Shown in pieces: positions 60,538 through 64,000 of a DNA stretch of 64,000 bases. The stretch lies in the NCBI GenBank assembly GCA_016931155.1, contig JAFGFJ010000006.1:495651-559650 (forward strand). The letters run 5' to 3'. Positions within the stretch are counted from its first letter, which is position 1. The number at the start of each line of letters is the position of its first letter. The DNA is from Candidatus Dojkabacteria bacterium. Lineage in GTDB: Bacteria > Patescibacteria > Dojkabacteria > B142 > JAFGFJ01. The notes beneath the pieces are model-generated. The model was not told the origin of the DNA, searched no databases, and was given only the letters and a program-made list of their open reading frames with translations. The position numbers and the translations under genes are program-made.

Positions 60538-61827
60538 CTATCCGAACATTAACAGCTCAGGTTTAATAATCAGAATAATTCCAATTACAAAAATTATTAT
60601 CCCTCCAATTAAACCTGACCATTTTGTATATTTTTTTGCAATTCCAGTAACTTCAAATGTTTTCATTGCTACAAAAAATACAAATAAGTCGTCCAGCATA
60701 AAAACAACAACGTACAACAAAAGATAAAGATAGTATTCAGCTGTTGTCATCTCAATAGAAGAAATAAGACTGGTGTACACCGCGGGTAGGCCTGCAGAGC
60801 AAACAACTTCAACAAGATTGACAGAAACAGCAAGAGTAACTATTCCAATTATTGATAACAGGAAGCTTTTTTGAGATAAAGTTGTCTTTACCTTATCCAT
60901 GATGCTTCTCCTTTGATTGGCATCAGTTACATGACATTCGCCTTTTGAGAACAGGGAATTTTTAACATGTATCACGCCAGATACTATTGCCACTATCCCG
61001 ATAATCAGCTTTATCCAGTAAACATATCCAATGAACTTGAAAAAACTAAACCATGCAGCAAGAAAGAAGAAATATACTAATCCTGAAGTAAAAATAAATA
61101 TCGATCCTAATATGTATAGCCTCTTTTTATCATGCATATTTATCAGCATAGTAATGAGGAAAATTAGTATCCACATTGCACATGGATTGAATCCATCAAC
61201 AAAACCAATCAATATTGTTGCAATTGGGAGGGAAATATCCTTTAAATTAACATTACCAAATACGTAAGTATTTAAATAAATAGGAGAAGTATCTTGAACG
61301 TCTGATCCTCTAGAGATTTCTATTTCATCTGAGGGTACGTTTAAATATTCAGATCCATCTGTTCCATCGACAGTTGAGTCCTCTACCATTTGATCGGATT
61401 CCGAATTTAAAAGAAGTTTTGAGAGATTGTCTTTGCATCCATTTTCAAGGCACCTCTCAATTTCAGTTAGGATTTCTTGACCAGTGCTATCATCGTCACC
61501 ATAGCCCACATAATATTTCTCTCCTATGACCAAAAATGGAACACCAGCTACATCAATCTTGAGATGATCTATTGCTTTTGTAAACGACTCAATGTCTTTT
61601 TGGTTATAGTAGACCTCATATTCATGAATAGAGACTCTTTCTGGATATTTTTCATGGATAGTATTTAGAAACACCCTTTCCTTTGAGCAATGAGGGCAGC
61701 CATCGCCATAAAACAGATAAACATTTAGGGTGTTGTTCTCCTGAGCCCGTACAAGACTAGTACAGGCGGTTCCAAAGAGACATGTAATAAATACTACAAA
61801 ACATATTATTAGCTTAAAATTTCTCAT
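60538..61827 (-). CDS. Thioredoxin-like/CcdA-type membrane fusion protein
   Basis: A 429-residue protein. A signal segment (residues 7-28) precedes a thioredoxin-like domain with the redox pair Cys44-Cys47 (GDGCPHCSKE) and a cis-Pro in VAGVPFLVIG. From about residue 200 six hydrophobic helices of DsbD/CcdA type follow (FVDGFNPCAMWILIFLITML, with a Cys in NPC; CSAGLPAVYTSL). It should carry electrons across the membrane for disulfide exchange on exported proteins. The exported domain and transmembrane core are fused, as in DsbD, but in the reverse order to many CcdA/thioredoxin pairs. Confidence 0.85.
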   Translation of the reverse strand: MRNFKLIICFVVFITCLFGTACTSLVRAQENNTLNVYLFYGDGCPHCSKERVFLNTIHEKYPERVSIHEYEVYYNQKDIESFTKAIDHLKIDVAGVPFLVIGEKYYVGYGDDDSTGQEILTEIERCLENGCKDNLSKLLLNSESDQMVEDSTVDGTDGSEYLNVPSDEIEISRGSDVQDTSPIYLNTYVFGNVNLKDISLPIATILIGFVDGFNPCAMWILIFLITMLINMHDKKRLYILGSIFIFTSGLVYFFFLAAWFSFFKFIGYVYWIKLIIGIVAIVSGVIHVKNSLFSKGECHVTDANQRRSIMDKVKTTLSQKSFLLSIIGIVTLAVSVNLVEVVCSAGLPAVYTSLISSIEMTTAEYYLYLLLYVVVFMLDDLFVFFVAMKTFEVTGIAKKYTKWSGLIGGIIIFVIGIILIIKPELLMFG

Positions 61828-61832
61828 TCTAG

Positions 61833-62099
61833 TTACTTGTCTTTGTAGCTGTTAATTAATTCAATCAGTTTCTTTTTTTCTACCTGGCCGTACTCTCTAT
61901 GAATCTCTTTTTCTTCCTTATCTAAAAATATGAAGCAGGGATAATCCTGTATTTGAAAAGCATTAGCAAATTCACTTTCTTCGTCGACATCATGGTACTC
62001 TGTTTCAAGCCATGGATTTTCCTTTTCAATTTCAGCCCACAACGGCTTCATTACAAGACAACCAGAACACCATATAGCACCAAATTTTAGAACTTTCAT
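61833..62099 (-). CDS. Thioredoxin-like protein
   Basis: An 88-residue minimal thioredoxin fold. The redox motif is WCSGC (Cys11, Cys14), near the N-terminus, and YPCFIFLDK supplies the cis-Pro turn. It lacks a signal peptide, so it is cytoplasmic and may supply electrons to the CcdA-type partner whose gene starts five bases after its stop. Confidence 0.85.
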   Translation of the reverse strand: MKVLKFGAIWCSGCLVMKPLWAEIEKENPWLETEYHDVDEESEFANAFQIQDYPCFIFLDKEEKEIHREYGQVEKKKLIELINSYKDK

Positions 62100-62390
62100 A
62101 GTTTAATTAACCTAAACATTGTAATTTATACCATATTCGCTATCTTAAGCAAGATCGGTAATGATAACTATTCTACACCGTTTTCTCGATTAATATGAGA
62201 TGAAGTGCAGCAAAGCTATGTATCCGAGTTGCATTGTGGCTGTATCAACAGGTATACATTTCTATTATTTCATATTGGTTAATTCCAAATACATTGTATT
62301 ATATTCAAAGGTGGTCAATATTTTGTATTGCTGATGCTATGAAAAAGTTGGATCAAGTGCTACAATAAACTATATATTTAGTATATACGC

Positions 62391-63167
62391 TTGAATAGTA
62401 AGGATAATTTACAGAATGATGTGCTTAATTATTGGCAGAATTTAGCAACACCATGTGATAAAGCTTATGGAGAATTGGGGGATTATCTACATCGTTTTGT
62501 GATAAATCCTGCAATAGAAAAGGCGTTAGGAGATATTAATGGGAAGTCAATACTGGATTTAGGCAGCGGTATTGGAACTGTAGCAAGGATGCTATCAAGC
62601 AAAGGAGCTGATATAGTAGCGCTAGATTTTTCGTCTCGAATGCTGGCACTATCTAGATCAAGAAACAAGCACATACAACATATTCAAGCAGATCTTACTA
62701 ACCCTCTTCCTTTTCCCGAAGAGAATTTTGATAGTGTGGTAGAAGTAATGGTTCTTCAAGCAATATGGGATGATCAATTAAAAAGTAGTCTCAATGAAGT
62801 AAAAAGAGTTCTTAAAAAAGGTGGAAATTGTACTATTATTGTACCTAATTCCGCCAGAGCCGAGCAATTTAGAGGATTGGCTAATTATAATCCTGAGTTG
62901 TATTTAACCGCTCAATACTTAATGCATGAATGGAGGGATCTAGGGATCAATGGTAATAATCAAAGAATTGCCACACCTTTTATTTTAAGACCTTCTCAAT
63001 TTTATATTCAAGCTTTTTTGGAGAAAGGCTTTATATTGCAGGAATTCATTGAGCCTTCTCTAATTGACGAGGCGTGGCAACATTTAGATGAAGTGCATAA
63101 TACTCACACCTTTAACAGTTTAAAAGAAAGACCTAGTTTTGTTTTGCTAAAATGGTTAAAATTGTAA
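62391..63167 (+). CDS. SAM-dependent methyltransferase
   Basis: A 258-residue class I methyltransferase starting with TTG. Motif I is SILDLGSGIGTVARML, then ADIVALDFSSRMLALSR, VVEVMVLQAIWDD and LKKGGNCTIIVPNS in the usual order. Substrate unknown. The gap before it (62100-62390) is AT-rich with no gene. Its end lies 2 bases before the start of the next gene, so the pair is one unit. Confidence 0.85.
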   Translation: MNSKDNLQNDVLNYWQNLATPCDKAYGELGDYLHRFVINPAIEKALGDINGKSILDLGSGIGTVARMLSSKGADIVALDFSSRMLALSRSRNKHIQHIQADLTNPLPFPEENFDSVVEVMVLQAIWDDQLKSSLNEVKRVLKKGGNCTIIVPNSARAEQFRGLANYNPELYLTAQYLMHEWRDLGINGNNQRIATPFILRPSQFYIQAFLEKGFILQEFIEPSLIDEAWQHLDEVHNTHTFNSLKERPSFVLLKWLKL

Positions 63168-63169
63168 CT

Positions 63170-63784
63170 ATGAAAAAAGAAAGTGGAAAACGAAAAGCAT
63201 ACTTTGTTGCTCCATTATTTGCGAAAGAAAAATACAGTCAAGCATATAAGAGTATAGCTGATATTCTCAGAAAGAATAACTATTCAGTGTGGGATGACGT
63301 GAATAAAATAAGTGCAGATGATGCACGAGCAATGAGTGAACAGGAAATTAGAAGTTATTTTAATGAGGTCGAAAAGAGAATTAAAAGAGCAGATGTTTTT
63401 GTTGCAGAACTAAGTGAAACCAGCGCTTCAATAGGTTATGAGGTTGGTTTGGCGGTTGCTTATCTCAAGCCTATATTGATTTTGAGATTAGATAAGCTAA
63501 GAAATGATTTGGGTGCGCCTTTTAGAGCTGCAAATAAAACGAAAATGTATGTTCTCAGGTATAATCAGAAAACACTGGAAGCACAAATTGAGCGATTTTT
63601 GCGTAAAGCTCAAAAAGGGATCTTTGTTAAAAAACTTTTATTAAGGTTTACTCAAGAACAAGTTGATTACTTCAATTATCTTCAGAAACAGGCTAGAAGA
63701 AGACCACTTACAACAATAATTAGAGAAATAGTTGATCGAGTTATTCGGGGGGATAAAGAATATCAAGATAAACAGAACTCATAG
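63170..63784 (+). CDS. Nucleoside 2-deoxyribosyltransferase-like fold with C-terminal RHH-like segment
   Basis: A 204-residue protein (ATG 63170; an upstream ATG at 63152 overlaps the methyltransferase). ADVFVAELSETSASIGYEVGLAVAYLKPILIL is the NDT/DUF4406-type Rossmann signature with the catalytic-Glu context (GYEVG). From about residue 150 a basic helical part (FTQEQVDYFNYLQKQARRRPLTTIIREIVDRVI) looks like a ribbon-helix-helix or other DNA-binding tail. Roles from nucleotide salvage to NAD-type nucleotide signalling are possible; none can be assigned. Confidence 0.6.
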   Translation: MKKESGKRKAYFVAPLFAKEKYSQAYKSIADILRKNNYSVWDDVNKISADDARAMSEQEIRSYFNEVEKRIKRADVFVAELSETSASIGYEVGLAVAYLKPILILRLDKLRNDLGAPFRAANKTKMYVLRYNQKTLEAQIERFLRKAQKGIFVKKLLLRFTQEQVDYFNYLQKQARRRPLTTIIREIVDRVIRGDKEYQDKQNS

Positions 63785-63861
63785 ATTTTTCTGAATAATA
63801 AATACGATTTGTCTGGATTTCCTTCGTTCTTTTTGTCGCTAAATAGCTACTATATAACTAC

Positions 63862-63890
63862 TTGACATATATAATACATCCCAGTAAAAT
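63862..63890 (+). promoter_or_regulatory. Consensus promoter of the terminal gene
   Basis: TTGACA (63862-63867) and TAAAAT (63885-63890) are 17 bp apart, about 56 bases before ATG 63947. It is the best -35/-10 match in the right-hand part of the window. Confidence 0.75.
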
Positions 63891-63946
63891 AGATACTCAA
63901 GATATTGAAATTTGTAGTATTTTGTTTTTTCCACAGTCTTTCACAC

Positions 63947-64000
63947 ATGCCAAAAACAAAAACAGAGCAAAAGAAAGAAGTCCCAACTTTAGGAGAAAAG
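63947..64000 (+). CDS. N-terminus of an unknown protein (cut by window edge)
   Basis: ATG 63947 begins an open frame (MPKTKTEQKKEVPTLGEK) that runs off the right edge after 18 codons. The start is Lys/Thr-rich and hydrophilic. It lies behind a near-consensus promoter, so it is likely real; the product cannot be named. Confidence 0.5.
   Translation, partial: MPKTKTEQKKEVPTLGEK

Overview
The window (AT-rich, densely packed, almost no recognisable Shine-Dalgarno sequences before start codons, several start codons immediately downstream of a -10-like box) looks like a member of the Candidate Phyla Radiation (Patescibacteria). The evidence is the mix of short or reduced housekeeping proteins, the Mpl-like Mur ligase / HIT / HD cluster, degenerate Fic-like and CPBP-like proteins, many lineage-specific small proteins, and the absence in view of amino-acid, nucleotide de novo or respiratory pathways. 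A phylum-level name (Dojkabacteria or Microgenomates are possible) is inference only.

Layout. 1-10.6 kb: DNA repair and tRNA modification (mfd, mutS, miaA, an SOS-type dinB operon), a frameshifted MFS transporter and tRNA-Leu. 10.6-17.7 kb: ssb with a structured leader, lysS, a glycosyltransferase/EamA pair and an Mpl-like/HIT/HD operon. 17.7-24.9 kb: a ribonucleotide-reductase locus with nrdR, a 598-aa class II RNR, a translationally coupled 53-aa protein, and a 1454-aa protein that fuses two more complete RNR catalytic domains to one TSCPD/cysteine tail. It is headed by a promoter carrying two NrdR-box-like sites 32 bp apart. 25-30.5 kb: a lexA operon with the same direct-repeat operator as dinB, a CYTH pseudogene, aquaporin, rsmE. 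30.6-34.8 kb: tRNA-Phe, a putative structured RNA, tRNA-Val, mraY and uvrC. 35.9-39.2 kb: a serine-rich sortable surface protein, a 19-bp minisatellite, a degenerate Fic-like regulator, two tRNAs and a LysW-like protein.

39.3-43.0 kb is a tight four-gene operon joined by ATGA overlaps: a PLP enzyme, a membrane-anchored methyltransferase, an ATP-grasp ligase and an NlpC/P60-like protein. It looks like an uncharacterised ligation or modification pathway. 43-50.3 kb: a TMEM43-like membrane protein, an ATP-grasp-less PPDK-like protein, and hrcA-grpE-dnaK behind a CIRCE-like operator. 50.4-55.6 kb: a Nudix hydrolase, ribulose-phosphate epimerase, a GapN-like aldehyde dehydrogenase, and glyS under a complete glycine T-box whose specifier and TGGA bulge fit the tRNA-Gly genes in this same window. 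55.6-64 kb: nth, TrmH-like, cytidylate-kinase-like and U32 proteins, a thioredoxin/CcdA redox pair, and a methyltransferase plus a nucleoside-deoxyribosyltransferase-like pair.

The regulatory layer is unusually readable. LexA (direct-repeat operator), NrdR, HrcA/CIRCE and a T-box each sit at the gene expected from the known families, so this reduced genome keeps at least four classical stress or nutrient circuits. The strongest candidate novelty is the triple-domain class II RNR arrangement. The PLP/methyltransferase/ATP-grasp/NlpC operon and the SOS direct-repeat operator come next.
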